A stretch of 64,000 nt of DNA, from positions 62,001 through 126,000 of the forward strand of contig NZ_BCWR01000008.1 in the NCBI RefSeq assembly GCF_001592305.1, read 5' to 3'. The DNA comes from Hydrogenophaga taeniospiralis CCUG 15921 (lineage in GTDB: Bacteria > Pseudomonadota > Gammaproteobacteria > Burkholderiales > Burkholderiaceae_C). Under the pieces are notes generated by a model. It was not told the origin of the DNA. It did no database searches and worked only from the letters and a program-made list of their open reading frames with translations. The position numbers and the translations under genes were made by a program. Shown here in pieces: positions 50,251 through 59,988 of the stretch; position 1 is the stretch's first letter, and the number at the start of each line of letters is the position of its first letter.

Positions 50251-51165
50251 TCACAGCGACATTCTTTGCCCCCGTCGAAACTCCGCCGGGGTGCACGCCT
50301 CTTCGCGCTTGAAGAACTTGCTGAAGTTGGTGGGTTCGTCGAAGCCGAGCCTGTCGCCGATGGTGGAGATGGCCAAATCCGTATGCACCAGCAGGCGTTT
50401 CGCTTCCAGAACGATCCGTGCCGCGATGAAGGCTTTGGCCGTGATGCCCATGGAGGCGGTCACAGCGCGCGCCAGACTCTTCTCCGTGTAGCCGAGATGG
50501 CTCGCATAGTCGGCCACCTGGTGCCATTGCGGGAAGCGTTCCTCCACCAGCTGCTGGAACCGCTGGAAACGTTGCGATGCAGGGGAAACCAGTGACCCTG
50601 CTGCTTGTCGCCTGCCTTGCAGAATGCTCAGACGTGTCAGGAGTGCATGGAGCTGATGGCGCAGCAAGGCATGCACGTCTTCTTTGGGCGCGTCGATCAG
50701 CGTGTCCTCACGCAACTGCTCAACCAGGCTCGTCACCTTCTGCAGCTCTTGGCCGCTGAGCACCATGTGTTCAGGCAGCCTTCCCAGATCGGGTGCGAAC
50801 CTGAGATCGTGGGAGGTCGTCGCAGCGGGCAACACGAACGCTGGTTGGAACAGCACGTTCCAGCCGTCCCAGTCTTCGTCCTGTCCGTAGTTGTGGGCCT
50901 GCCCTGCGCGCAACACGAGCAGCGACCCCGGCTCACAGGGGATCGACTTGAAGTCGACCACCTGGGTGCATTGCCCCTGCGTGACGCACACCAGGGTGTG
51001 GAACTCGTACCGGTGGGTCATGCGCACCTGCTCCTTGCCCCGTTGCCTCAGGTCGGCGACGGAAAAGACCTCCAGGTCGAGGGAGTAGCTGGCATCGGGT
51101 TGGTAGCCCAGGCGCTGAATGTCCTTGTTCACTTTCTGCCTTCCTGAGGGGCTATGGTTTTTCAT
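50251..51165 (-). CDS. AraC-family regulator
   Basis: The 304-residue protein has an N-terminal cupin-like sensing domain (HRYEFHTLVCVTQGQ; GSLLVLRAGQAHNYG) and a C-terminal double HTH (VADYASHLGYTEKSLARAV; STIGDRLGFDEPTNFSKFFKREE). It is divergent from two NTF2-like genes, which it may control. Ligand unknown. Confidence 0.92.
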   Translation of the reverse strand: MKNHSPSGRQKVNKDIQRLGYQPDASYSLDLEVFSVADLRQRGKEQVRMTHRYEFHTLVCVTQGQCTQVVDFKSIPCEPGSLLVLRAGQAHNYGQDEDWDGWNVLFQPAFVLPAATTSHDLRFAPDLGRLPEHMVLSGQELQKVTSLVEQLREDTLIDAPKEDVHALLRHQLHALLTRLSILQGRRQAAGSLVSPASQRFQRFQQLVEERFPQWHQVADYASHLGYTEKSLARAVTASMGITAKAFIAARIVLEAKRLLVHTDLAISTIGDRLGFDEPTNFSKFFKREEACTPAEFRRGQRMSL

Positions 51166-51281
51166 TTTCGATGGATGCCGGTATGTCCGTTATCAATCAT
51201 TGTTTGTCGGGAATTAACCGGGATTTTCGGTGTAGTTTGTCCAACAATAACCATAAATCAACCAACTTGAACGGACCCGCA

Positions 51282-51725
51282 ATGAAGACCGCAGACGTCA
51301 GCAAGATCACCGAAACCATCCTGGCCCTGGAGCTGGCCATCAACGAGCGCTGGAACAAGGGCGATGTCGATGGGGCGCTGGAGGTGTACAGCGAAGACGT
51401 GAGCTATTTCGACCCGCTCACCGAGACGCGGTTGGATGGCCGCCCGGCCGTGGAGGCGTACTTCCGCCAGTTCTTTGAAGGCAAGCTCAACATCCTGCGC
51501 AACGAATTCCCCAACCCCCAGGTGATCGTCAGCGATGGCGGCGACATGGCGGTGCTGCACTACAACCTGGTCAACTTCATCCCCGACGGACAAGGCGGAG
51601 AGAAGCAGGGCGCGCTTTGGAACTCCACCCAGGTGTACCGCCTCATCGACGGCCGGTGGCGCGTGGTGCATGTGAACTGGTCGTTCACGCGCCATCCGGC
51701 GGCCATGCAGGGTTTGATGAGCTGA
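51282..51725 (+). CDS. NTF2-like (SnoaL/DUF4440-type) protein
   Basis: The 147-residue protein has the cone-shaped NTF2 fold pattern: LELAINERWNKGDVDGALEV, then YSEDVSYFDPLTETRLDGR and RWRVVHVNWSF. Such proteins are small-molecule isomerases, hydrolases or association domains. It lies just before another NTF2-like gene, 22 bases away, so the two are co-transcribed. Function unknown. Confidence 0.8.
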   Translation: MKTADVSKITETILALELAINERWNKGDVDGALEVYSEDVSYFDPLTETRLDGRPAVEAYFRQFFEGKLNILRNEFPNPQVIVSDGGDMAVLHYNLVNFIPDGQGGEKQGALWNSTQVYRLIDGRWRVVHVNWSFTRHPAAMQGLMS

Positions 51726-51747
51726 GTTTTCAACACAGGAGCACACC

Positions 51748-52137
51748 ATGAACAACATCGACATTGCCAAAAGCTACATCAAGGCCGTACAAACCGGCGA
51801 CCAGGCCACGCTGGGCAGCCTCATTTCGCCCGACGTGATCTGGCATCAGCCGGGCCATAACCGGTTCTCCGGCACGCACCGCGGCATGGCCGCCGTGGGC
51901 CCGATGCTGGGCAAGATGATGGAAGTCTCCCAGGGCACGTTCGCGATCACCCGGGCCGACCACTACATGGCCAATGGCGACTGGGTGGCCATCACCATCG
52001 AGTTCGCCGGTCAGGCCAATGGCTTGAAGCTCAAGCAGCCGGGCGTGGACCTCATCCGCATCGAGGGCGGCAAGATCGTGGAAGTGCGGCTGTTCTCCAG
52101 CGATCAGACGCAGGAAGATGCCTTCTGGGGGCAGTGA
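51748..52137 (+). CDS. NTF2-like (SnoaL-type) protein
   Basis: The 129-residue protein has a SnoaL-like pattern: IAKSYIKAVQTGDQATLGSL, then SPDVIWHQPGHNRFSGTHRG and IRIEGGKIVEVRLFSSD. ACAGGAG precedes the ATG at 51748. It is the second gene of the NTF2-like pair. Confidence 0.82.
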   Translation: MNNIDIAKSYIKAVQTGDQATLGSLISPDVIWHQPGHNRFSGTHRGMAAVGPMLGKMMEVSQGTFAITRADHYMANGDWVAITIEFAGQANGLKLKQPGVDLIRIEGGKIVEVRLFSSDQTQEDAFWGQ

Positions 52138-52253
52138 CGCCTGCGTCGCGCGTGGGAAGTCCATCGGTGGGGCCGCTGGGCTTGTGTTCGGCGCGGGTGC
52201 CGACTGTCGACAATCGAGGCATGGCAAGACCGTCACCGTCATCTCGACACGCT

Positions 52254-53201
52254 TCAGGACCCCAGGCGGGCGTCGCGCCTGAGTGACTGAGGCGGCTTGC
52301 CGAAGCCCCGCATGAACGCCTCGCGAAGATGGCGCCGATCGCGAAAGCCCGTTTCGCGTGCAACCACCTCCAGCGGATGGCGGCTACGCTCGATCATCAA
52401 GCGCGCGGCCTCCACGCGCAAACGCTCTACCGCCTTGGCCGGCGACTGGCCGGTCTCGGCGGTGAACACACGGCTGAACTGGCGCGGGCTGAGGTTCGCG
52501 GCCGCAGCGAGTTCTTCCACACCCAGCGGCTGCGCCAGGTGGCTGCGGGCATGCTCCAGCGCGCGCGCGATGCGGTCCGAGCGCGGCGCGAGATTCAGGA
52601 TCTCCGAATGCTGCGACTGGCCGCCCGAACGGCGCTGATGCATGACCAGCCGGTGTGCCACCGATCGCGCCACGTCGTCGCCCAGGTCCTTCTCGACGAG
52701 GCCGAGCGCCAGGTCCAGCTCCGCCGTCATGCCGGCCGAGGTCCAGATCGGGTCATCCGCGATGAAGATGCGGTCCGGCTCAACCTGGACATCGGGATGG
52801 CGCTGCTGCAGTGCGTCCGCATAGGCCCAGTGCGTCGTGGCACGTCGCCCTGCCAGCAAGCCGGCCTCGGCCAGCACGAAGGCTCCGGTGCACAGCCCCA
52901 CGGTCCGACGCGCCCGAGCGCTGCACTTGCGCAGCGCATGCAGCAGGTCGGACGGCGAGGGCGTGGCCAACGGGTCGATCACGCCCACCACCATCCAGGT
53001 GTCGGCCGTGCTGCGTGCGGTGAAGGGCCTCGTCTGCAGGACCGTGCCCAGCGAAGCCTCCACGCTGCCGCCGGGCATTGAGTGACAAGTCACCTCGTAG
53101 AAGGGTTCGCCCGCCACAAGGTTGGCGAACTCGAAGACCGCCTGCGTGGCCAGCGCCATCACCTGGAAGCCGGCCGGCAGTACGTAGCCAATTTTGTGCA
53201 T
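52254..53201 (-). CDS. GlxA-type regulator (DJ-1/PfpI + AraC HTH)
   Basis: The 315-residue protein has an N-terminal DJ-1/PfpI domain with the nucleophile-elbow-like VGLCTGAFVLAEAGLLAGR and ATTHWAYAD. The C-terminal AraC HTH is LGVEELAAAANLSPRQFSRV and VARETGFRDRRHLREAF. The ATG at 53201 (MHKIGYVLPAGFQ) begins the first domain. It is divergent from the SDR gene, which it probably regulates. Confidence 0.92.
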   Translation of the reverse strand: MHKIGYVLPAGFQVMALATQAVFEFANLVAGEPFYEVTCHSMPGGSVEASLGTVLQTRPFTARSTADTWMVVGVIDPLATPSPSDLLHALRKCSARARRTVGLCTGAFVLAEAGLLAGRRATTHWAYADALQQRHPDVQVEPDRIFIADDPIWTSAGMTAELDLALGLVEKDLGDDVARSVAHRLVMHQRRSGGQSQHSEILNLAPRSDRIARALEHARSHLAQPLGVEELAAAANLSPRQFSRVFTAETGQSPAKAVERLRVEAARLMIERSRHPLEVVARETGFRDRRHLREAFMRGFGKPPQSLRRDARLGS

Positions 53202-53310
53202 GAGTGGTCCCGGGAGCCTATGGCATAAAACACGACTATAAGCGTCATTTACGCCAGACGCCAGACGGCGCAACATTGGCTCCATCGCAACCCCGAAACG
53301 GAGCACCACC

Positions 53311-54111
53311 ATGACGCAGACGAACCTGGGCACCGCCCTCATCACCGGAGCCTCCTCCGGCATAGGAGCCCTCTACGCCGACCGCCTGGCGCGGCGCGGC
53401 TACGACCTGATCCTCGTTGCCCGCAACCGCGAGCGCTTGAACCCTTTGGCTGAGGAAATCACCAGCCGCCACGGCCGCGCGGTGGAGGTCTTTCCCGCCG
53501 ACCTGAACGATCCGGTGGCGCTGCGCAGCGTGGAGAACAAGCTCAAGCGCGATGCCAGCATCACCCTGCTGGTCAACAACGCCGGCATCGGCACGCACAC
53601 GCCGCTGCTGGAGAGCGACGTGGACCAGATGGCGCGCATGATCGACATCAACGTGACGGCGCTCACCCGGCTGAGCTACGCCGCAGTGCCCGGCTTCGTG
53701 GCACGCGGCAACGGTGCGTTGATCAACATCGCCTCCATCGTGGCCGTCTCGCCGGAAACCTTGAATGGCGTGTATGGCGGCAGCAAGGCCTTCGTGCTCG
53801 CCTTCAGTCAATCGCTGCAGCACGAGCTGGCCGGCAAGGGCGTGCGGGTACAAGCCGTGCTGCCGGGTGCGACGGCCACCGAATTCTGGGCGCGCGGCGG
53901 CCTTCCCGTGGAGCACCTGCCGGCGCAGATCGTGATGCGTGCCGAAGACCTGGTGGATGCCGCCTTGCAGGGCTTCGAGCGCGGCGAGTCGGTGACGCTT
54001 CCTGCGCTGCATGACGGCACCCTCTGGGATGCCTTTGAGGGCGCGCGCAAGGCGATGGCGCCCCACCTGTCGAGCAACGAAGCTGCGTCGCGCTACCAGC
54101 CCTTGCGCTGA
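53311..54111 (+). CDS. Short-chain dehydrogenase (YdfG/DltE-like)
   Basis: The 266-residue SDR has TGASSGIG, LLVNNAGIGTH and the catalytic YGGSK. The residues VARNRERL after strand 2 suggest NADP use. CGGAGC precedes the ATG at 53311. It is the first of three same-strand genes (SDR, hydrolase, thiolase). Confidence 0.93.
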   Translation: MTQTNLGTALITGASSGIGALYADRLARRGYDLILVARNRERLNPLAEEITSRHGRAVEVFPADLNDPVALRSVENKLKRDASITLLVNNAGIGTHTPLLESDVDQMARMIDINVTALTRLSYAAVPGFVARGNGALINIASIVAVSPETLNGVYGGSKAFVLAFSQSLQHELAGKGVRVQAVLPGATATEFWARGGLPVEHLPAQIVMRAEDLVDAALQGFERGESVTLPALHDGTLWDAFEGARKAMAPHLSSNEAASRYQPLR

Positions 54112-54140
54112 GCCCCCCTGAAAACTCAAGGAAACCCACC

Positions 54141-55034
54141 GTGTCACCCACCAGCATTGATTCACATTCCTCAATCATGATTCCCGGGACCGGGGAACAC
54201 TTTCTCGATCCGCTCGGATCAAGCAAGAAACGCCTGGGGCGATTGCGCTATCTCTCGGGTGGAATGGGGCCACCGTTGGTCCTGCTGCACACCGTGCGCA
54301 CCCAGGCCGAGCACTTCCGCCACCTCATCCCGTTGGTCCAGGATCGGTACACGGTGTATGCCCTCGATCTCCCTGGAATGGGCTATTCGGAGATCGTGCC
54401 GGGCGCTTCTTATGACGAGCCCGCGATGCGCGAGGCGGTCAAGAGCCTCATCACCCGACTCGACTTGCGCGACGTGACGCTGCTCGGCGAGTCGATGGGC
54501 GCGACGCTCGCCCTCACCACCGCGGCCGATCTGCCCGAGCGGGTGCGGCGTGTCGTGGCGATCAATGCCTATGACTACGCGGGCGGCATCGCGCGGTCCA
54601 GCCTGCTGGCCCGGTTCGTCGTGACCGGCGCGCTGGCGCCGGGTGTCGGCCAGACCATCGCGGGCGTCCAACCCAAGCCGATCGTGCGCGCCGTGCTCGG
54701 TGGGGGCCTCGGCAACAAGGCCGCCCTGCGCGATGACTACCTCGATGAACTGTTGAAGGTCGGCCGCCGCCCCGGCTATCCGGTCGTCGCTCGCGCGGTG
54801 TACGGGAACCTGCCCAGCCTCATCGCGGCCCGCGCCCGCTACCCCGAGGTCAAGGCACCCATCCACCTCATCTACGGAGAGAAGGATTGGTCCAGACCCT
54901 CGGACCGACAAGCCAACAAGCAGATCCTCCCCGCGGCCGAGTTTGTCCAGGTGCCTGGCGCCGGCCACTTCATCGTCCTTGAGCGCCCGGACTTGGTCGC
55001 CAAGGTGTTGAACGATCAACCCGCAACCACCTGA
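54141..55034 (+). CDS. Alpha/beta hydrolase
   Basis: The 297-residue enzyme has LLHTVRTQAEHF (oxyanion region), DLPGMGYSE, the nucleophile elbow GESMGA, IYGEKDWSRP and the His in VPGAGHFIVLERP. It starts with GTG at 54141, 30 bases after the SDR, with AAGGAA upstream. Substrate unknown; an ester intermediate of the neighbouring pathway is possible. Confidence 0.87.
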   Translation: MSPTSIDSHSSIMIPGTGEHFLDPLGSSKKRLGRLRYLSGGMGPPLVLLHTVRTQAEHFRHLIPLVQDRYTVYALDLPGMGYSEIVPGASYDEPAMREAVKSLITRLDLRDVTLLGESMGATLALTTAADLPERVRRVVAINAYDYAGGIARSSLLARFVVTGALAPGVGQTIAGVQPKPIVRAVLGGGLGNKAALRDDYLDELLKVGRRPGYPVVARAVYGNLPSLIAARARYPEVKAPIHLIYGEKDWSRPSDRQANKQILPAAEFVQVPGAGHFIVLERPDLVAKVLNDQPATT

Positions 55035-55043
55035 GGAGCTCTC

Positions 55044-56228
55044 ATGCCTACCCCTGACATCGTTCTCTGCGCGCCGGTTCGATCCCCCATCGGAAGCTTT
55101 GGCGGCTCGCTCAAGGAAACGCCCGCGTCCGCACTGGGCGCCGCGGTGATTCGCGAGACCCTGCGTCGCTCCGGTCTGGCCGCGCAAGCCGTCGACACCG
55201 TGGTGATGGGACACGTGATTCAGGCCGGCACCCGGATGAACCCGGCGCGACAAGCTGCCATCGGCGGCGGGCTGCCTGTGCAGGTGCCCGCCCTGACAGT
55301 GAATCGGGTGTGCGGATCGGGTGCCCAAGCCATCGCAACGGCGGCACTCGAGATCGCGGCGGGGTATGCCGCGGCTGCGGTGGCCGGCGGCATGGAGAAC
55401 ATGGACCAGGCCCCCTATCTGGTACCCGGCGCGCGCTGGGGACAGCGCATGGGGGACGCCCAGATGCTGGACAGCATGCTGCGAGACGGTCTCCACGATG
55501 CCTTCAGCGGTCAACACTCGGGCTGGCATACCGAGGATCTTGTCGGTCGGTACGGCATCACGCGCGAGGACCAGGATCGCTGGGCCGCGCGTTCACAGCA
55601 ACGGTTCAGTGCGGCTCAGGCTGCAGGCACGTTCGCCGAAGAGATCGTCGCCATCGAACTCTCCGGCCGCAAGGGACCGGTGAGCTTCTCCAGAGACGAA
55701 GCCCATCGGCCTGACACCACGGTCGAATCACTGGCCAAGCTCAAGCCGGCGTTTCGCAAGGACGGAACGATCACTGCCGGGAACGCGCCAGGGCTGAACA
55801 GCGGCGCAGCGGCGGTGATCGTTGCGGAGCGAAGTTTTGCCGAGAAGCACGGGCTACGGCCATGGGCGCGCCTGGTCTCGCACGGCGTCGCGGCGGTTGA
55901 GCCGGGCATGTTCGGTATCGGGCCGGTGCCGGCGGTCCAACTGGCCCTGGAACGCGCCCACTGGAAGCGCACGGACATCCAGCGCATCGAGATCAACGAG
56001 GCATTCGCCGCGATCACGCTGGCCTGCCTGCGTGAGCTGGACCTGCCGGAAGACATCGTCAACGTCGAGGGTGGCGCCATCGCCCACGGCCACGCCATCG
56101 GCGCAACGGGCGCCGTGCTGACCACGCGTTTGCTGCATTCGATGCGACGCGACGGCCTGAGGCGGGGCATCGTGACTTTGTGCATCGGCGGCGGTCAGGG
56201 CATCGCGCTGGCGCTTGAAATGCTCTGA
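55044..56228 (+). CDS. Acetyl-CoA acetyltransferase (thiolase)
   Basis: The 394-residue thiolase has the acylated Cys in VNRVCGSGAQA, the NEAFA motif, the His in GGAIAHGHAIGATG and the second Cys in TLCIGGGQGIAL. GGAIAHGHAIG replaces the common GGAIALGHPIG but keeps the catalytic His. It starts 10 bases after the hydrolase, so the three genes form an operon. It could be catabolic (acyl-CoA cleavage) or biosynthetic. Confidence 0.93.
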   Translation: MPTPDIVLCAPVRSPIGSFGGSLKETPASALGAAVIRETLRRSGLAAQAVDTVVMGHVIQAGTRMNPARQAAIGGGLPVQVPALTVNRVCGSGAQAIATAALEIAAGYAAAAVAGGMENMDQAPYLVPGARWGQRMGDAQMLDSMLRDGLHDAFSGQHSGWHTEDLVGRYGITREDQDRWAARSQQRFSAAQAAGTFAEEIVAIELSGRKGPVSFSRDEAHRPDTTVESLAKLKPAFRKDGTITAGNAPGLNSGAAAVIVAERSFAEKHGLRPWARLVSHGVAAVEPGMFGIGPVPAVQLALERAHWKRTDIQRIEINEAFAAITLACLRELDLPEDIVNVEGGAIAHGHAIGATGAVLTTRLLHSMRRDGLRRGIVTLCIGGGQGIALALEML

Positions 56229-56273
56229 TGGAAAGGATGGCCATGGGCCTGTACGCAGAGACCCATGCCGCGT

Positions 56274-56783
56274 TCACAGCGGCATGCGCTCGTCCTTGAG
56301 CACGCGCAGCACGAAGCTCGATTTGCTGTGGCGGATGCCGGGGATCTTGTAGAGCTTCTCGCGCAGCAGCCGCTCGTAGTCGCGGGTGTTCTTCACCGCG
56401 ATGCGGATGTAGTAGTCGTAGTCGCCCGAGATCAGATAGGCCTCCATCACCTCGGGAATGGTCGCCAGCGTCTTGCCGAATTCGTAGAGCGCCTCGTCGG
56501 TGTGGCTGTCCAGCGTGAGCTGCACGATGACCGTGTCCTGCCAGCCGAGCTTGGCGCGGTTCAGGTCCGCCGTGTAGCGCTTGATCACGCCCTCGGCCTC
56601 CAGGCGCTTGATGCGGCTCCAGCAGGTGGTGGGCGAGAGGTGCACCGCCGCACCGATCTCCTGCAGGGTCTTGCGCGAGTCGGCCAGCAACTCCCGCAGG
56701 ATGGCCATGTCGTGGCGATCAAAGCTGGCCGGCGAATCTTCGTCAATGGGCTGCTTTGGCAGATGGATTTTCGGCTTTGCCAC
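56274..56783 (-). CDS. Lrp/AsnC-family regulator divergent from acetolactate synthase
   Basis: The 169-residue regulator has the HTH (DMAILRELLADSRKTLQEIG, then HLSPTTCWSRIKRLEAEG) and the RAM domain (EAYLISGDYDYYIRIAV). GTG at 56783 is chosen because TTGGAG lies eight bases upstream; the in-frame ATG at 56819 has no such site. It is divergent from the acetolactate synthase gene, fitting control by a branched-chain amino acid. Confidence 0.9.
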   Translation of the reverse strand: MAKPKIHLPKQPIDEDSPASFDRHDMAILRELLADSRKTLQEIGAAVHLSPTTCWSRIKRLEAEGVIKRYTADLNRAKLGWQDTVIVQLTLDSHTDEALYEFGKTLATIPEVMEAYLISGDYDYYIRIAVKNTRDYERLLREKLYKIPGIRHSKSSFVLRVLKDERMPL

Positions 56784-56833
56784 CAGAAGGTCTCCAATAA
56801 ATCGAAAACATTCTGGCATGTTTGCAGAAAAAT

Positions 56834-58663
56834 ATGCCGATGAACACCGCCACCGCCGAACACTTTTCGGAAACGCCGCTTTCAGAGGCCCCGCTTTCGG
56901 AAGACCCGATCACCGCCACCGGGCCGCAGGCCGCCCGCAACGGGGCCGAGCTGCTGCTCGACACCCTGCTGGCCTGCGGCATCGACACGGTGTTTGGCTA
57001 CCCCGGTGGCGCCGCGCTGCCGCTCTACGACGCGCTGTTCAAGCGGCCGGCCCTGCGCCATGTGCTGGTGCGCCACGAACAGGCCGCCGTGCACGCGGCC
57101 GAGGGCTACGCGCGTTGCACCGGCCGCGTGGGGGTGGTGCTCGTCACCTCGGGCCCCGGTGTCAGCAACACCCTCACCGGTCTGCTCGACGCCCACAGCG
57201 ACGCGATCCCGGTGTTGTGCATCAGCGGCCAGGTGGCCACCGGCGTGATCGGCACGCAGGCCTTCCAGGAATGCGATGCGATCGGCATGTCGCGTCCCGT
57301 GACCAAATGGAACCACCAGCTGCGCGACGCCAGCGAGGTGGTGGCGGTCGTACGCAAGGCCCTGCGCATCGCCGCCTCGGGCAAGCCGGGGCCGGTGCTG
57401 CTGGACGTGCCCAAGGACGTGCAGCTCCAGTGCCCCGCGACGCCGGCTGGTGAAGACGGTGGCGATGAGTTCACGGCGCTGCCCCCGCTGCCGACCGCGG
57501 CGGCCCTGCGGCGCGCCGCCGGGCTGATCCTCGAGGCGCGCCAGCCGGTGCTGTACGGTGGCGGTGGCCTGATCAGCGCCGGGCCCGCGGCCTGCGAGGC
57601 CTTCACCCGCCTGGCCCGCTGGCTGCACCTGCCGACCACGCTGACCCTCATGGGCCTGGGTGCCTTTCCCGCGTCGGACCCGCGCTTTCTCGGCATGCTG
57701 GGCATGCACGGCACGCTCGAAGCCAACCAGGCCATGCACCACGCCGACCTGATCGTCTGCGTGGGCGCGCGTTTCGACGACCGCGTGACGAGCAAGCTCT
57801 CGGACTTCGCGCCGCGCGCGCGCAAGATCCATCTCGACATCGACGCCAGCAACATCAACAAGGTGGTGCCCGTGGATGTGGCCCTGCAGGGCGACTGCGG
57901 CGCCGTGCTGCAGGCCCTGCTGGCCAGCCTGCCCGCCGAGCCGCCCTCAGCGCAGCGGCTGGACGCCTGGTGGCAGCGCATCGAGGGCTGGCGCGGCTTT
58001 CACAGCCTGGGCTTCACGCCGCGCAGCGACGCCATCCTGCCGCAGCAGCTCATGCACGAACTGCAGCGGCAACTGGCGCCGCGCGACGCCATCGTGGCCA
58101 CCGACGTGGGCCAGCACCAGATGTGGGCGGCGCAGCACCTGCGCTTTGAGGCGCCCCGGCGCTGGCTCACCTCGGGCGGCGCGGGCACCATGGGCTACGG
58201 CCTGCCGGCGGCCATCGGCGCGCAGATCGCGCACCCCGACAAAACCGTGGTCTGCGTCAGCGGCGACGCCTCCATCCTGATGAACATCCAGGAGCTGTCG
58301 ACCGCCGTGCAGCACGGCACGCCGGTGAAGGTGGTGCTGTCCAACAACGGCTACATGGGCATGGTCCGCCAGTGGCAGGAGCTGGTGCATGGCAACCGCA
58401 TCAGCCACAGCTGGAACGCCGCGCTGCCCGACTTCGTGGCGCTGGCCCGGGCCTTTGGCTGGGGCGCGCGCCGCGTGGGCGCGCCCGACGAGCTGGCGGA
58501 TGCGCTGGCCGAATGCCTGGCCCACGCCGGCCCGTTCTTCCTCGACGTGCGCGTGGTGCCGCAGGAGAACTGTTACCCGATGATCCCGGCGGGACGCGGG
58601 CACCAGGAAATGATGCTGGGCGACCAGCGCTGGTACGCGTCGGAGCGGGCGGTCGCCGGGTGA
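56834..58663 (+). CDS. Acetolactate synthase, large subunit type
   Basis: The 609-residue TPP enzyme condenses pyruvate to acetolactate. It has [15 protein letters not shown], the catalytic Glu in [19 protein letters not shown]/Arg-region [12 protein letters not shown], and the TPP motif GDASILMN to [12 protein letters not shown]. Its N-terminal 30 residues are variable. No small regulatory subunit gene lies beside it, unlike ilvBN, so it is probably a stand-alone or second copy. An Lrp regulator is divergent from it. Confidence 0.92.
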   Translation: MPMNTATAEHFSETPLSEAPLSEDPITATGPQAARNGAELLLDTLLACGIDTVFGYPGGAALPLYDALFKRPALRHVLVRHEQAAVHAAEGYARCTGRVGVVLVTSGPGVSNTLTGLLDAHSDAIPVLCISGQVATGVIGTQAFQECDAIGMSRPVTKWNHQLRDASEVVAVVRKALRIAASGKPGPVLLDVPKDVQLQCPATPAGEDGGDEFTALPPLPTAAALRRAAGLILEARQPVLYGGGGLISAGPAACEAFTRLARWLHLPTTLTLMGLGAFPASDPRFLGMLGMHGTLEANQAMHHADLIVCVGARFDDRVTSKLSDFAPRARKIHLDIDASNINKVVPVDVALQGDCGAVLQALLASLPAEPPSAQRLDAWWQRIEGWRGFHSLGFTPRSDAILPQQLMHELQRQLAPRDAIVATDVGQHQMWAAQHLRFEAPRRWLTSGGAGTMGYGLPAAIGAQIAHPDKTVVCVSGDASILMNIQELSTAVQHGTPVKVVLSNNGYMGMVRQWQELVHGNRISHSWNAALPDFVALARAFGWGARRVGAPDELADALAECLAHAGPFFLDVRVVPQENCYPMIPAGRGHQEMMLGDQRWYASERAVAG

Positions 58664-58678
58664 CGGTGGGCTGGGTGA

Positions 58679-59230
58679 TCAATAGCCTCTGAGCTGGTTG
58701 TAGACCGCGATCTGCCGAGCGGTCAGCAGCTCCGACATGCTCAAGTGGTATTCGAGGTGGGCGGCACGCAGCTGCCCCTGTGCGTTCGCCACTTGCAGGG
58801 TCGCGGCCAGCAGGTTGTCCCGCGAGACCCGGTGCTCCTTGAAAAGCGCATCCAGCCGGCCTTCGGCGGCGATGACCTCGGCGCCCAGCGTTCGCGCCTG
58901 TGCCTTCATCTGCTCCAGCAATTGCTGGGTCCTCGCGCGCTGTTCTGCGCTCAGGCCCAAGGCATCCGCCAATTCCAGCACGTGCGATGGCCCCGGAAAG
59001 CCGTTGAGCTCGGCCGCCAAGGCCAGGGACATGCCCTTGCCTTCACGAAGATCGGCGACCTGCTGCGGCGAGAGTGCCTTGATGTCGCGGCCCTGCATGC
59101 CGGCGTAAGGCGTGGCCCGTTCCGGCGCCACGGACGGGTGGTGGGCGGCGTGCTGGGCGAGCGCCGCCGATGGCGCCGTGACCAGGATCGGTCCCGACAG
59201 CAGCGCGGTGAAAAGAATCGATGGGTGCAT
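58679..59230 (-). CDS. Periplasmic Spy/CnrX-like heavy-metal resistance protein
   Basis: The 183-residue protein has a signal peptide (ending PSAALAQ) and then a His-rich stretch (HAAHHPSV). A helical body follows (LADALGLSAEQRARTQQLLE, then RLDALFKEHRVSRDNL) like Spy/CpxP and CnrX/ZraP proteins, which bind metals or misfolded proteins. CGGAGT precedes the ATG. It is divergent from a Crp/Fnr regulator. Confidence 0.82.
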   Translation of the reverse strand: MHPSILFTALLSGPILVTAPSAALAQHAAHHPSVAPERATPYAGMQGRDIKALSPQQVADLREGKGMSLALAAELNGFPGPSHVLELADALGLSAEQRARTQQLLEQMKAQARTLGAEVIAAEGRLDALFKEHRVSRDNLLAATLQVANAQGQLRAAHLEYHLSMSELLTARQIAVYNQLRGY

Positions 59231-59297
59231 CGGCAGAACTCCGTGAGATCGTTACAGGGGACGGCCCGGATGATCCACGCCAGAGCGGCACACACCG

Positions 59298-59313
59298 TAT
59301 GATTGTGATCATA
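59298..59313. promoter_or_regulatory. Crp/Fnr-type dyad at the regulator start
   Basis: TATGAT-TGTG-ATCATA is a perfect dyad whose core ATGAT-N4-ATCAT is one base per arm from an FNR box. It touches the start codon at 59313 and contains a -10-like TATGAT. It is likely bound by the Crp/Fnr protein itself and may also act on the divergent Spy-like gene. Confidence 0.6.
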
Positions 59314-59936
59314 TGAAGATCGAAATTCCCTTGGAGTTGGAAACACTGCTCACCCCGGCGCTGATGGCGGCTGCGGAACCTGTGACCGTGGGCAAGGGCC
59401 TGCCTTTGTTCAGGCAACGGCAAAAGCCCCGGTTCATGCACTTCGTCGTCACCGGCGAGGTGCTGCTGCAGCGCATGGACGAACAAGGCGCCGCACTGGT
59501 GCTGCAACGGGTGCGGCGTGGTTTTGTGGCCGAAGCCAGCCTTCAGGCGCTCGTCTACCACTGCGATGCGATCGCGGCGACACCGTCCCAACTGGTTCGC
59601 CTTCCGTTGGCGGACCTCCGGATGGCCCTGGCGTCGGACGCCCGCTTCTCACAGAAGTGGATCAGCATGCTGAGCGCTGAACTCCGGCAAGCACGCCTTC
59701 AGTGCGAGCGGCTGTCCCTGAAAGGGGTGGGGGAGCGGCTGGTGCACCTGATCCGTACCGAAGGCGCCCAGGGCCGCTTGCCCATGGCCTCCGGGTTGAA
59801 GAGCCTGGCCGGGGATCTGGCGGTGACCCATGAAGCGCTCTACCGCGCCGTTGCGGCGCTGGAGCGCGAGGGCCGGTTGCAGCGGGTGGACGGGCATCTG
59901 GTGTGGACGCCACCCGGTCAACCGGCCAACCGGTGA
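59313..59936 (+). CDS. Crp/Fnr-family regulator
   Basis: The 207-residue protein has a cyclic-nucleotide-binding-type beta-roll (FMHFVVTGEVLLQRMDEQG) and a C-terminal winged HTH (GLKSLAGDLAVTHEALYRAV). It lacks the cluster of cysteines that would hold an Fe-S centre, so it is not a true FNR. The ATG at 59313 overlaps its proposed operator. Control of metal or redox stress genes nearby is inferred. Confidence 0.9.
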   Translation: MKIEIPLELETLLTPALMAAAEPVTVGKGLPLFRQRQKPRFMHFVVTGEVLLQRMDEQGAALVLQRVRRGFVAEASLQALVYHCDAIAATPSQLVRLPLADLRMALASDARFSQKWISMLSAELRQARLQCERLSLKGVGERLVHLIRTEGAQGRLPMASGLKSLAGDLAVTHEALYRAVAALEREGRLQRVDGHLVWTPPGQPANR

Positions 59937-59988
59937 ATGGAGACCGAAACCCCGCGGTCAACGGGCGCTGACGGCCCTGACCGGCGTC

